Positions 52,452 to 60,254 of a stretch of DNA of 64,000 nucleotides are shown here, one piece after another. The DNA is from JASHPR01 sp963815375 (GTDB lineage: Bacteria; Actinomycetota; Actinomycetes; Streptosporangiales; Streptosporangiaceae). The DNA lies in NCBI GenBank assembly GCA_963815375.1, contig CAWFGX010000003.1, forward strand, positions 186,001-250,000, in the 5' to 3' direction. Within the stretch, counting starts at the first letter, position 1. Each line of letters opens with the position of its first letter. Both the position numbers and the translations under genes were made by a program. A model generated the notes under the pieces. It made no database searches. It was not told where the DNA came from and worked only from the letters and a program-made list of their open reading frames with translations.

Positions 52452-53180
52452 AGCGACCTCAATCCCCGGCACCTGACCCCGCAGTTCCCTCACTGCACCA
52501 GTGACGCCGTCCGCGCCCCTCCGTCACCCCGCCCCGACGAGCAGCCCTCGACCCTCCGCAACGTCCCGCGCGACCTCGGTGATTAGCGATGAGGCGATGA
52601 GTCCGTCCGTTATCTCTCGACCTGCGGTTGTCGCACGTCCGCCACTACCTCATGGTGCGAGACCCGCTCATCCCACCTGCTCAGCGACTGCTTGGCCGCG
52701 TCCTCGGCCACCGCCTGTTCATATTCGGTTCCGGCGAAGCCGCGCACACCTACGACCCCGGCAACCTGTTCCGCGTCCGCAATGGCGTCGGCAGCCAGAC
52801 CACCGGCGGCTAGCCGCCGAACTGCACTACCGGAGCCACCCCTCCCCTTGCCGGATGCGCGGCCGCAGGCGCGCAGAAAGCCCAGCTCCGAGCTCATCGC
52901 GGCGACGCCGTCACGGCCCGCCCGGCCGCACATACCGGCGGGTAGGCATGCGTTCTTGCTTACCTGATCCATCACTCAGCGCGATGCCCTCTGGACGTAG
53001 CTGTGGGCACGATTGGTTCGGAGATTGTGGTGGGCGAAGCGCCCGTCGACTCCGCAGACGAACGGCGCGGCCATAGCGGCAAGATTTAGCCTGACCGGCC
53101 CCCTTATCGGTAGATGCGACCGGCTCAGGCCTCCTGGGCTGACAGACAAGGGCCGCCGGCCGTCCAGGCACACTGGGAGC
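52452..53180. other. Gap without a supported gene
   Basis: About 730 bp after the TetR gene. Open frames exist on both strands (for example 52628-52813 plus, reading MSHVRHYLMVRDPLIPPAQR; and 52610-52975 minus) but they are Ser/Thr/Pro/Arg-rich or lack initiation signals and family resemblance. This is probably eroded DNA at the edge of the accessory region that follows. Confidence 0.35.
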
Positions 53181-53438
53181 GTGCAGATCACCATCCGGGT
53201 CAGGCCTGGGGCCAGCCATCCGGGCGTCGGCGGCGAGCACGACGGCGCGCTTGTCGTCCGGGTCAGCGCCCGCGCCGTCGATGGCCGTGCGACGGCGGCA
53301 GCCCTGGCTGCGGTCGCTTCGGCGTTCGGTGTCCGTGGCCAGGCCGTCACGCTGGTGACGGGGAGGGCGAGCCGGACGAAGATAGTCGAAGTGGCAGGCG
53401 CTGACCCGGCTGTTCTGGACAGGCTGCTGGCGCAGTGA
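53181..53438 (+). CDS. DUF167/YggU-family protein
   Basis: An 85-residue protein with the DUF167 pattern: ITIRVRPGASHPGVGGEHDG, ALVVRVSARAVDGRATAAAL and the C-terminal VTLVTGRASRTKIVEVAG (V-x-x-G-x-x-S-R-x-K). The family is small, widespread and of unknown function. GTG at 53181 follows GGGAGC and matches the family length; the frame extends upstream without further similarity. Confidence 0.88.
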   Translation: MQITIRVRPGASHPGVGGEHDGALVVRVSARAVDGRATAAALAAVASAFGVRGQAVTLVTGRASRTKIVEVAGADPAVLDRLLAQ

Positions 53439-53547
53439 CAACCATAGAAATCCAAGCGGCTGTGATCGTTACCCGCTTCCGCGCCCTTCCCTGAAATCTT
53501 CCAGTTCGCGGCTACGAGAGTGCGCGTCGGTTACGGCATCCGCCGGG

Positions 53548-54051
53548 TCAGGGCAGAGCGCGATCTGGGTGCCCCGAGAGGAAGCGGTCCGCTGAGCCGT
53601 CGTCAATCAGCGAGTTATCAGCCAGCCATTGCACGGCCCGGCGCCTTGCCCGGGTGTCCCGGAACGCATTCCACACTGGCAGCAGGTCTGGATACTCCTC
53701 ATGGAGCTCGTCCTTGAACCGGCGGAAGGCTCCCTTGCCCTGGATCGCACGTGCCAGCCTGGACCGGGCACGTTCATCGGTGATCCCGTCGGCGAAGTCG
53801 GCCATGTCCTGGTACCAGACCCAGTTCGGCAGCGGCTCGATGACGATCAGATCGAGCTCGTCGAGGTCGACCGACGTTTGGCCGTCGATGCCGGTGTCGG
53901 CTGTCCAGAACGCGATCTCGCCCGTGTCTGGGTTGATCAGCCAGTGGTGCTCGTAGTCGGTCTGGTCGGACAGCGCGTTCGCGATCTCCTCCAGATCGAT
54001 GCTGCTAAAGTCCAGCACCTGGCCAGGATAAGTCTCTGCCGCTACCCGCAC
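53548..54051 (-). CDS. UPF0158-family protein
   Basis: A 167-residue acidic protein resembling UPF0158: DLEEIANALSDQTDYEHHWL with a following NPDTGEIAFW, then PNWVWYQDMADFADGITDER, and LARAIQGKGAFRRFKDELHE with YPDLLPVWNAFRD. The GAFRRFKD-x(n)-W-x-x-F-R segment is the most conserved family block. Function unknown. The start could be a few codons further in (VLDFSSIDLEEI). It is divergent from the HTH gene at 54187. Confidence 0.85.
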   Translation of the reverse strand: MRVAAETYPGQVLDFSSIDLEEIANALSDQTDYEHHWLINPDTGEIAFWTADTGIDGQTSVDLDELDLIVIEPLPNWVWYQDMADFADGITDERARSRLARAIQGKGAFRRFKDELHEEYPDLLPVWNAFRDTRARRRAVQWLADNSLIDDGSADRFLSGHPDRALP

Positions 54052-54128
54052 TCACGGACTAGAGCGCCCGAGCAGCGGCAGAAGCGGGAAGGCCGGGTGC
54101 CGTAGTTGGTCACCGATCTGTCTGGTAC

Positions 54129-54157
54129 GCCGACAGATTCTGCGCTAATCTGTCGGC
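54129..54157. promoter_or_regulatory. Operator-like palindrome upstream of an HTH gene
   Basis: GCCGACAGATT (54129-54139) and AATCTGTCGGC (54147-54157) are perfect 11-bp inverted arms with a 7-bp spacer. A third copy of the half-site (CGACAGAATT) follows at about 54163, and TCTGTC lies at about 54117. AAGGAGG at 54173-54179 then precedes the GTG start. Autoregulation by the HTH protein is the simplest reading. Confidence 0.65.
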
Positions 54158-54186
54158 TGTAACGACAGAATTAAGGAGGGCACTCG

Positions 54187-54675
54187 GTGAAGGTCTACGG
54201 GATCGCAGAGATCGCCCGCGCGCTAGACGCCGACCCCGGACTCGTAGGCAAGTGGCGGGAGCGGCACAAGCTTCCAGCTCCCGATGCTGAGCTCGCCACC
54301 GGCCCGGTCTGGCTAGCCGACACTATCGAGCCGCTGCTGGCGGCGGGCGGGCCGCAGCCGAAGTCACCCGGCAAACGGCTGCGCAAGTTCGAGATCACCG
54401 CCCGCATGACGGCCGGGCTCTACCCAAGCCTGACCAACGCGCGGCGGTCGAACTTCCAGGCAGCGATCGCGGCCACGCATCGCACCGGCTACCTCAAAGC
54501 CCCGGCCGTGCGCTGGGACATGCTGGACGAGGCCACCGTCACGATCGAATGCGAGGCGCATGAACCGCCGGCCGCGGCCGAGACCGTCCGGTCGATCATC
54601 AGGCGCAACGCCGAGCTCGTCGCACAGATCGGAGTACGCGAGATCGAGATCATCAAGATCTCGCCTGCCGATTAG
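54187..54675 (+). CDS. Small HTH protein with unknown C-terminal domain
   Basis: A 162-residue protein. Residues 3-52 look like a MerR/excisionase-type helix-turn-helix (VYGIAEIARALDADPGLVGK, WRERHKLPAPDAELATGPVW, LADTIEPLL). The C-terminal 100 residues (KFEITARMTAGLYPSLTNAR, EATVTIECEAHEPPAAAETV, VAQIGVREIEIIKISPAD) are unrecognised and appear to have alpha/beta content. GTG at 54187 has a strong AAGGAGG nine bases upstream, and the palindrome at 54129-54157 sits at the promoter. The gene converges with the DUF1877 gene (4-nt overlap). Role unknown; a regulator of accessory DNA is plausible. Confidence 0.75.
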   Translation: MKVYGIAEIARALDADPGLVGKWRERHKLPAPDAELATGPVWLADTIEPLLAAGGPQPKSPGKRLRKFEITARMTAGLYPSLTNARRSNFQAAIAATHRTGYLKAPAVRWDMLDEATVTIECEAHEPPAAAETVRSIIRRNAELVAQIGVREIEIIKISPAD

Positions 54676-55190
54676 CTGATGCCGGCGATGACCGCCGACC
54701 CCTCCGCCGCTGCCTGGGCATACATCCGCCGGAGCGCGGCGAGACTGGGCAGCAGGTACTCCTCCAGCACAGGGTTGCCCTCGTCCCAGATGTCTGGGTA
54801 GATTTCCGCCTGCCGCATCGCGGCCGGATCGAATCGCTGGCGAAGCACGGCATCGTCCAGGCCAGCCAGCGCCATGGCGATGGCTTCGACCGCGTCCGGC
54901 TCCAGCAGCCGCGCAGGCCCATAGCCGACGTCGGTGTCCTCCAGCGGCTGGCCGCCCAGGATGACCTGCTCGAGCGCTGTCCCCGCCTCCCAGGCAGTCG
55001 CGGTGAGCAGGAAGTGGATGCCGTGCCACGCGTTACCCACGTCAACCACGTCCTCCGGAACCTTGCCGAAGTCCGGATCATCCTCATCCTGGTCGGGGCC
55101 AAGAAGCAGATCCTCGGCCAACGAATGGTCAGCACGTACTGCCGCCAGCTCATCGCCGGTCAGCGGACGGGCAGAGAATGTCATCCCCAT
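54672..55190 (-). CDS. DUF1877-family protein
   Basis: A 172-residue protein of the DUF1877/YfbM type: MGMTFSARPLTGDELAAVRA at the start, DVGNAWHGIHFLLTATAWEA, then GQPLEDTDVGYGPARLL and IWDEGNPVLEEYLLPSLAAL. The K/N-x-W-x-x-I/L-H-x-L-L-T block and GYGPAR are diagnostic. The molecular role is unknown; such genes are frequent in accessory regions and beside polymorphic toxin loci. ATG at 55190 or 55184 may be used. Lengths agree with the family. Confidence 0.87.
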   Translation of the reverse strand: MGMTFSARPLTGDELAAVRADHSLAEDLLLGPDQDEDDPDFGKVPEDVVDVGNAWHGIHFLLTATAWEAGTALEQVILGGQPLEDTDVGYGPARLLEPDAVEAIAMALAGLDDAVLRQRFDPAAMRQAEIYPDIWDEGNPVLEEYLLPSLAALRRMYAQAAAEGSAVIAGIS

Positions 55191-55480
55191 GAGCCCGCAT
55201 CGTAGGAGCAGGGACCGACAACTCGCGATGTCCCGACATTCTCTACTGTGCCAGGCAGCAGCTCGCCGCCAGAGGACCACAGCCCGGGATACCGCGCATC
55301 CCACATCGCGGCATAGTGCGTTCTGTTTTGGCGCTTGACCATGCTGGCACGATCGCCGGAACAGCAGGGTTTCGTGACATGATCTTTAGAGTTCGTGGTC
55401 CCGCCTCGGACGTTGAAGCGGCATGGCTCAAGTCACTGTCCCGCCGACCAAATTCGGGATACGGCTCGAAGGGCAGAAGT

Positions 55481-56275
55481 ATGGCAGACGAATCCGGTGA
55501 TCCTCCGGCCGCCCCCGGACAGGCAATTGGCCGACAGACCGGCGGTACTCTAAGGACGCCCGATGCAGATTCTCCTCGGGCCAGATGGATGCGAACAGCA
55601 ATACTGGTCGTCCTTGTCGTCGGCGCTCCACTGGCTTATCCGGCTTGGGCAATCGAACGCGCGATAAAAAAGCATCGGCCGAGTTTCGAATTTGGAATAT
55701 ACACGTCGACTCCATACTTCCTTGCGCTTGGGGTTGCCTCACTTGTCCCGTTGATAACTGTCCGCGTTCTGGCAGTACGGATAGTAGCCCTGTATGTTCT
55801 GACGATAATGGAGCTGATTTCGCTTGCAACTTGCGCCATCATAGCCGTAATCCGGGCAGGCCGGCTGCAGAGTTTCATGCGAACAGTTGCCAGGAGAAGC
55901 ATTAGGCCGCAAGCCGTTACGGCAAGGCCGGTGACTATCTACGCTGCGACGGTATCGGTTGTCTATGCCGTTGTTTACTTTGGCGCCTTGTCCCTCGTGC
56001 TGTGGCAGGGCAGCGCTTCGTACTTTGCGGGCCTATCACGTAACTCAAGCACGGTCTATAGCTTCTGGTTATTCATTCAGAATTCATTTCTCACTATCAT
56101 CAACAATAGCGGCCCGCTAGACGAAACCCGTTTTGCATCCCAGGTTATCGCCGACGTTGAACGGATCATCGGGATTTTCCTGCTTGTGTTCGTCCTCGGA
56201 GTTCTGATAAGTGGCTGGGCAGAGCAGGCGGTCAGACGCTCGCCGGGCTCCTCAGAAGGTTCTGACAACAACTAA
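55481..56275 (+). CDS. Membrane protein with channel-like C-terminal half
   Basis: A 264-residue protein with membrane helices near 37-56, 73-92, 95-125, 155-180 and 232-252. The last third (SSTVYSFWLFIQNSFLTIIN onwards, ending IIGIFLLVFVLGVLISGW) resembles the pore-helix/TM2 layout of two-helix ion channels. However, NNSGP stands where a K+ filter T-x-G-Y-G would be, so channel function is speculative. ATG at 55481 is chosen because preceding codons look non-coding. The GC content is visibly lower than in neighbours, pointing to recent acquisition. No partner gene is adjacent. Confidence 0.7.
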   Translation: MADESGDPPAAPGQAIGRQTGGTLRTPDADSPRARWMRTAILVVLVVGAPLAYPAWAIERAIKKHRPSFEFGIYTSTPYFLALGVASLVPLITVRVLAVRIVALYVLTIMELISLATCAIIAVIRAGRLQSFMRTVARRSIRPQAVTARPVTIYAATVSVVYAVVYFGALSLVLWQGSASYFAGLSRNSSTVYSFWLFIQNSFLTIINNSGPLDETRFASQVIADVERIIGIFLLVFVLGVLISGWAEQAVRRSPGSSEGSDNN

Positions 56276-56448
56276 TAACACAGCGGCCCCTGCGTTGTCA
56301 GGGTCCCATTTCGCGCCATCGTACACCTCCTGATGGCCGCCAAGGAGGACACACTGCCTGGCTTCGAAACTGCAAGCAGCGAGATACTGACATCGGCAGA
56401 CCCGGTAAAGGCGCTGGGACGCGGCGCGGGGCTGTCGGCATTGTCAGG

Positions 56449-56514
56449 CGGCGTGGGGCCCGATTCGACCATGAGGTCAGCGTCGAGGGCTGCGTGCACG
56501 CGTTCAAACGGGTC
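56449..56514 (-). pseudogene. Partial duplicate of the antitoxin 3' end
   Basis: The frame DPFERVHAALDADLMVESGP matches PLLERISAALDADLIVELAP at the end of the adjacent antitoxin gene, and the DNA is similar over about 60 bp (ATGAGGTCNGCGTCGAGGGC shared on the plus strand). Only the last quarter of the gene is present. The rest of 56276-56545 has no gene. Confidence 0.6.
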
Positions 56515-56545
56515 GCGTGCTTGCCGGGCTCCCCCAGGGGAAAGT

Positions 56546-56842
56546 TCAGGCCGCGTGGGGTGCGAGTTCCACAATGAGGTCGGCGTCGAGGGCTGCGCTA
56601 ATCCGTTCCAGCAGCGGAATCGTGGGGACGACGCCACCCGCTTCAAGCCGTGAGAGCGCGGGCTGGGTCATGCCAGCGCGAGTAGCCAGCTCGACCTGGG
56701 ACAGGCCCAGGGCCATGCGGCGTTCGCGGATGGCCTGGCCGATCAGGAAAGCCCGCCGGGCCTCGTCGTACCCCTCGCGGTATTCCTGGCTGCGGCGCCG
56801 CGGCGCCGCGATTTCCTCGTAGGAGGAATGGTCTGTGGTCAT
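56546..56842 (-). CDS. HigA-like XRE-family antitoxin
   Basis: A 98-residue protein with an XRE helix-turn-helix (about 38-92): AIRERRMALGLSQVELATRA, GMTQPALSRLEAGGVVPTIP, LLERISAALDADLIVELAP. The N-terminal part is charged and helical (SQEYREGYDEARRAFLIGQA) and would contact the toxin. It starts one base after the toxin stop (TGA-C-ATG). Toxin-first order is the HigBA arrangement. It should neutralise the upstream toxin and repress the operon. Confidence 0.87.
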   Translation of the reverse strand: MTTDHSSYEEIAAPRRRSQEYREGYDEARRAFLIGQAIRERRMALGLSQVELATRAGMTQPALSRLEAGGVVPTIPLLERISAALDADLIVELAPHAA

Positions 56843-56843
56843 G

Positions 56844-57209
56844 TCAGGTCACCTTCCGGTCGAACTCCTCGTGCGCGATACCGTGCGTGCTCTCGCAGAT
56901 CTCTTGCGCTCGCAGTGCCCTGGCTACTTCTGCGGTCTCGGCGCTGCGAGTCTTGTTGAACACTGTCAGTAAGATCACCCGCCGTTGCGATGCGAGCCAG
57001 TAGCTGACTCTGGTCTGCTGGCGTAACAGGCGGAACCGCAATTCCCTGACCTTCCCGGCGAGGTGGCGGGTGTACGGCTCGCCGAGATCTTCGGCATGCT
57101 CGGCGAGCAGGCCGACGAGGAAGTCGACCCGGCCGAAGTCGCGGTCGGACAGGCTGGCCAGCCAGGACCGGACTTCCGGTTCTATCTCCACCTCGTACAA
57201 GCCAGCCAT
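56844..57209 (-). CDS. HigB/RelE-family (Gp49-like) mRNA interferase toxin
   Basis: A 121-residue protein with the PF05973-type pattern: YEVEIEPEVRSWLASLSDRD, a central helix, LAGKVRELRFRLLRQQTRVS (the K-x-R-E-L-R block), YWLASQRRVILLTVFNKTRS, and a C-terminal helical tail. These toxins cut mRNA on the ribosome. ATG at 57209 (MAGLYEVEIEPEV) fits best; 12 additional upstream codons are open. Followed by the antitoxin with a single-base gap. Confidence 0.87.
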   Translation of the reverse strand: MAGLYEVEIEPEVRSWLASLSDRDFGRVDFLVGLLAEHAEDLGEPYTRHLAGKVRELRFRLLRQQTRVSYWLASQRRVILLTVFNKTRSAETAEVARALRAQEICESTHGIAHEEFDRKVT

Positions 57210-57254
57210 GCATTCGATGGTATATGCATCTGCTGCTATATCCAAGCCGGGCGC

Positions 57255-57479
57255 TCAGATTCCGTACGCCATGTAGGCGGCAAGGATGTAGTTCGGGTGA
57301 CGGTCGAGATTCTTGCGGGCGCGGTCGTAGCGCATCGTGGTACCTGGATCGGCGTGGCGGGCGGCGATCTGCACGTCTCGCAGGTCCACGCCCGCGTCGA
57401 GCATGGTTGTCACGAAGGTGTGCCGGAGCATATGGCTGCGCCGTGAGGCGCTGCTGATTCGAGTGGAGGTGAGAGACCT
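57255..57479 (-). pseudogene. Tyrosine-recombinase C-terminal remnant 1
   Basis: The frame reads HMLRHTFVTTMLDAGVDLRD, VQIAARHADPGTTMRYDRAR, KNLDRHPNYILAAYMAYGI and stop. It has the H-x-L-R-H-T box (catalytic Arg), the ARHAD His and the Tyr nucleophile in MRYD. Only about 75 residues remain of a roughly 300-400-residue integrase; the frame is closed by TGA at 57480-57482. A second, further reduced copy of the same 3' end is at 61535-61639. It lies just upstream of the HigBA operon. Confidence 0.75.
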
Positions 57480-57948
57480 TCACCGCTGATCCTGTCGCAG
57501 CAGGACGGCGGAGCTGGGGGCAGCCTGAGCCGGGTGGTGCCGGGGAGGGCGGGAGCAGCCCTGACAAAGCCGGGACGGTTCAGCACCGTCAGATGGGCCG
57601 GGTCCGGCGAGCGGGATGGAGAGGAGTACGCGAGGAACCGGTGTGGGACACCCCCTTGATCAGGCGCCAGCTCGAACCTGACGGATCTGGGCTGGAAGCG
57701 GTGCGCACCCGCCCCTCATCACGGGCGGGGAACTCCCGGGGCGGTTGGCATATGCCGCCAGGGAGGGGACTAACTCGCTGTAGTGCATCATGCTTTCGAC
57801 ACTGCGCTAGCTGGCCACTCGTGCAAGCCCAGCAGGCGCGCCAGGCGCGGCATAGAAGTGCGATGTATCGCGCGCCCGAGCTGTTCTGCGCGGCGGTCTG
57901 GGTATCAAGCGTGCTGCCAGTGCGGCTCGGAACGGGCACCATGGGCAC
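57480..57948. other. Structured gap; possible eroded group II intron 5' part
   Basis: About 470 bp without a confident gene. The plus strand 57444-57660 is GC-rich with many short hairpins and phrases such as GACAAAGCCGGGACGGTTCA and GAGGAGTACGCGAGGAACCG, which recall 5' regions of bacterial group II introns. No reverse-transcriptase frame or domain V follows. A CCCGCCC/GGGCGGG hairpin lies at 57708-57729. If it is an intron remnant it may have interrupted the integrase gene whose tail remains at 57255-57479. Confidence 0.25.
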
Positions 57949-58434
57949 ATGGGTTTGCTTTGCGAATACTTCACGGCAGTGTCCAGCGCGCAGGCCGCGG
58001 AGACGATCGAGTGGATCGGCGGGCCCGAAAGCCCTCCGCAGCCCGACGCTCCAGCTCACCGGAGCCAGATCGCCGCGCGCCCAACCGTGTCCCTTCCGCG
58101 CATGGAGCCGACGATGTGGATGAGCAAGCTGGAGGAGATTCTCACCGGGCGTTCGTCCGAGGACGTCCTGCAGGATCCCACCGGGCACGTCGTTGCCTCA
58201 CGAGATGGCGGCGAACGGCTGATTATCGCGCTCACGACACGACTGCAGGACGCGCTGGCAGGCATTGATGACGATGCAGTCGACGCGACCGCCGCGCAAT
58301 GGGCCGCACCCGATGAGTACTACGGCACCAGTACAGATCCGGAACTCGCCGCCGACGCACTCAGAGACCTGGTCCAGTTGGTGCGGACCGGCCGCGAGCG
58401 AGGCGAGACACTCTACTGCTGGGTCTGCGTCTGA
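57949..58434 (+). CDS. Conserved-type small acidic protein, function unknown
   Basis: A 161-residue protein. The start MGLLCEYFTAVSSAQAAETI, the middle KLEEILTGRSSEDVLQDPTG with the block LIIALTTRLQDALAGIDDDA, and the C-terminal RGETLYCWVCV recall small actinobacterial proteins of about 160 residues that I associate with DUF or immunity-like groups, but I cannot name the family. Two cysteines in YCWVCV close the protein. ATG at 57949 agrees with the conserved N-terminus. It is isolated inside the accessory region. Confidence 0.65.
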   Translation: MGLLCEYFTAVSSAQAAETIEWIGGPESPPQPDAPAHRSQIAARPTVSLPRMEPTMWMSKLEEILTGRSSEDVLQDPTGHVVASRDGGERLIIALTTRLQDALAGIDDDAVDATAAQWAAPDEYYGTSTDPELAADALRDLVQLVRTGRERGETLYCWVCV

Positions 58435-58696
58435 GCCGAATCAGTCCAATGCCGTCCCGGACACGCACTTCGCGACAGAAGCGCGCATTCACGCCGAGCG
58501 CTGGCGATGCATAGATACGGCCTGGCAGGCCGGTCTACCCTGAGCCCAGCGGCCACCGCGCGATCTTTTGTTGTCCACACAACTCCAGATCATCGAGCGG
58601 TGGCCGTCACACATCCACGACGGCCACGCCGCAAGATCACGAACTGTCGCTGGAGTATTAGAGCACCTAACATGCCACCCGGGCGCTCTCCTCAGC
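58435..58696. other. Gap with no feature seen
   Basis: About 260 bp. No open frame with family resemblance, no strong hairpin and no repeat was seen. Confidence 0.3.
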
Positions 58697-58987
58697 TCAG
58701 CCTAGCTGGGAAAGCCCTTTCTGCAGATCGTCACCGTTCATCGCCGGAGCAATCTCCACCTCCGCGTTTAGTTCCCTGAAGAACGGCTCCGCGAATGGAG
58801 GAATGTCTGATGCATCCGGAAGATCGAACACCATAAACGCGGTCCGCTGCCCGTCGAAAGTCGTGAAGTGCATCGCCTCAGGCTTCCAGCGCTGCGCGGC
58901 ACGCTGCATGACTGTGCCCAGGCTGCCGTCCTTGATCGCCTGGTTTCCCGACTCCACTGGCATAGTGATCCTGGCCATGACTCGCAT
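58697..58987 (-). CDS. DUF3303-like small dimeric alpha/beta-barrel-type protein
   Basis: A 96-residue protein: MRVMARITMPVESGNQAIKD, PEAMHFTTFDGQRTAFMVFD, DASDIPPFAEPFFRELNAEV and EIAPAMNGDDLQKGLSQLG. The beta-alpha-beta pattern with an initial MARITM strand and a PxM(N/T)xxDL segment near the end is typical of ferredoxin-like small proteins in DUF3303/YCII-like groups. GGGGGG lies about seven bases before the ATG. No partner gene adjacent. Function unknown. Confidence 0.78.
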   Translation of the reverse strand: MRVMARITMPVESGNQAIKDGSLGTVMQRAAQRWKPEAMHFTTFDGQRTAFMVFDLPDASDIPPFAEPFFRELNAEVEIAPAMNGDDLQKGLSQLG

Positions 58988-59478
58988 GAATACCCCCCGA
59001 TTACCTCAAGCTGTTTCATCAACGTAACAGATCATCGACTCTGTGCGATCGGCAGGCTGTGCCTACCGCGTACGAGCGACCGCCGAGGTCGTCAATCAAG
59101 ACCGCCGCTCGTCGTGCCGGACGGCCAGGCGCCAGTGATAGGACGGTAGGACTGGTACGTTGCAGGACACCCGCTCATAGACATGTCCTGCGACCCAGCA
59201 AGCTGCAGTCAGCAACACGCCCGTCGCGCCATGAGCCTGAGTCCGGTCGCGTCGGACGCCTCGTACCGTGTTACGTTGAGCGCGCCACAGACCCTTTCCG
59301 CAGTCGGACGCGTCTGCCGTCGTCATGCGGGAGGAGCCGCAACTCATGCCACGTCTGTATGGTCCCGGGCACTTCACCGAGGACCCTTACTCACAAGTCG
59401 TTTCGCCCCACGGCATTCCGGTGGACGATCTGGCGCGCGCTCATCGGCAATGCCGTTCGACACCTGGACCTGGCTGTC
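58988..59478. other. Gap; possible truncated small gene at its end
   Basis: About 490 bp. Most frames are Ser/Arg-rich and unconvincing. At 59346 an ATG preceded by GGGAGGAG opens a frame (MPRLYGPGHFTEDPYSQVVS, then PHGIPVDDLARAHRQCRST) that runs into the IS-end remnant at 59479, so a small gene may have been cut there. Nothing else is seen. Confidence 0.3.
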
Positions 59479-59543
59479 TGAGGTTGCCCCGCTTTGACGG
59501 ACAGGGCTGATGGCTTGGTCAGGTTACCTTTTGCATGGCCTCC
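59479..59543. repeat. Solo end of the IS3-family element
   Basis: This stretch (TGAGGTTGCCCCGCTTTGAC, continuing to GCATGGCCTCC) matches the left end of the complete element at 60214-60279 with a few mismatches and one length difference in the C-run. Similarity stops after GGCCTCC. It carries the terminal inverted repeat and a little of the transposase 3' end, so it is the remnant of a second, older copy in the same orientation, 735 bp from the intact one. Confidence 0.75.
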
Positions 59544-59610
59544 TCCTCGTCATCCAGCCGGAGCGCTGCCACTCGATCTTGTCCGGCCTGCCCAGTCCGA
59601 GGGATCCCTC

Positions 59611-60120
59611 ATGCTTCGCACCGTACGTCGATTACCGGCCACCGGACCCGATATCTTGACGGCCGTGGCTGATCCAGGACGTGCACCGCGCTGTGCCGGA
59701 CGGGTACTGGTGCTGAACAGTGCCGACCGGGTGCTCCTGCTGCATGGATTTGATCCAGTCCGGCCCGATGAGCCCTACTGGCTGGTCCCAGGCGGCGGCG
59801 CCAATCCGGGCGAGAGCCTGGCCGAGGCGGCCGCGCGCGAGCTGCGCGAGGAGACCGGGATCTCGGCCAGTCCCGGCGAGCTCGGCGAACCGGTCTGGCA
59901 TGAGGTAACCGAATTCAGCTTCGCCGGGATCGCCTACCGGATGGAGCAGGACTTCTTCCTGCTCAAGATCGCAGCGGCCGAGGTGTCGACGGACGGGATG
60001 GAACCCGACGAACGGGAGTACAGCATCGGCCACCGCTGGTGGTCTGTGGCCGAGCTGGCCGCTGCCACCGAGCCGTTTTACCCCGTTGCCCTACCCGAGC
60101 TGCTCGCCCGGATCAGCTGA
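59611..60120 (+). CDS. NUDIX hydrolase
   Basis: A 169-residue protein with a complete Nudix box, GGGANPGESLAEAAARELRE followed by ETGI (GX5EX7REUXEEXGU), near residues 75-97. GRVLVLNSADRVLLLHGF and VPGGG precede the box, and HRWWSVAELAAATEPFYP follows it. The enzyme hydrolyses a nucleoside diphosphate-linked substrate of unknown identity. ATG at 59611 with GAGGGA nearby is preferred; GTG at 59665 is another option. It sits between the solo IS end and the intact IS. Confidence 0.9.
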   Translation: MLRTVRRLPATGPDILTAVADPGRAPRCAGRVLVLNSADRVLLLHGFDPVRPDEPYWLVPGGGANPGESLAEAAARELREETGISASPGELGEPVWHEVTEFSFAGIAYRMEQDFFLLKIAAAEVSTDGMEPDEREYSIGHRWWSVAELAAATEPFYPVALPELLARIS

Positions 60121-60254
60121 CTGAGCGAAGTTCATGCGAGCCTTGGCGGCCCGTATGGCACCACCGGCCATGGTCACACCGCGGGCTACCGCCGCCACCA
60201 GCCGCTCGGCCTCTGAGGTTGCCCCCGCTTTGACGGACAGGGCTGATGGCTTGG

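Noticed and set aside
52501..53076. A 191-residue plus-strand protein after the TetR gene
   Set aside because: Ser/Thr/Pro/Arg-rich translation without motif or start signal; probably non-coding.
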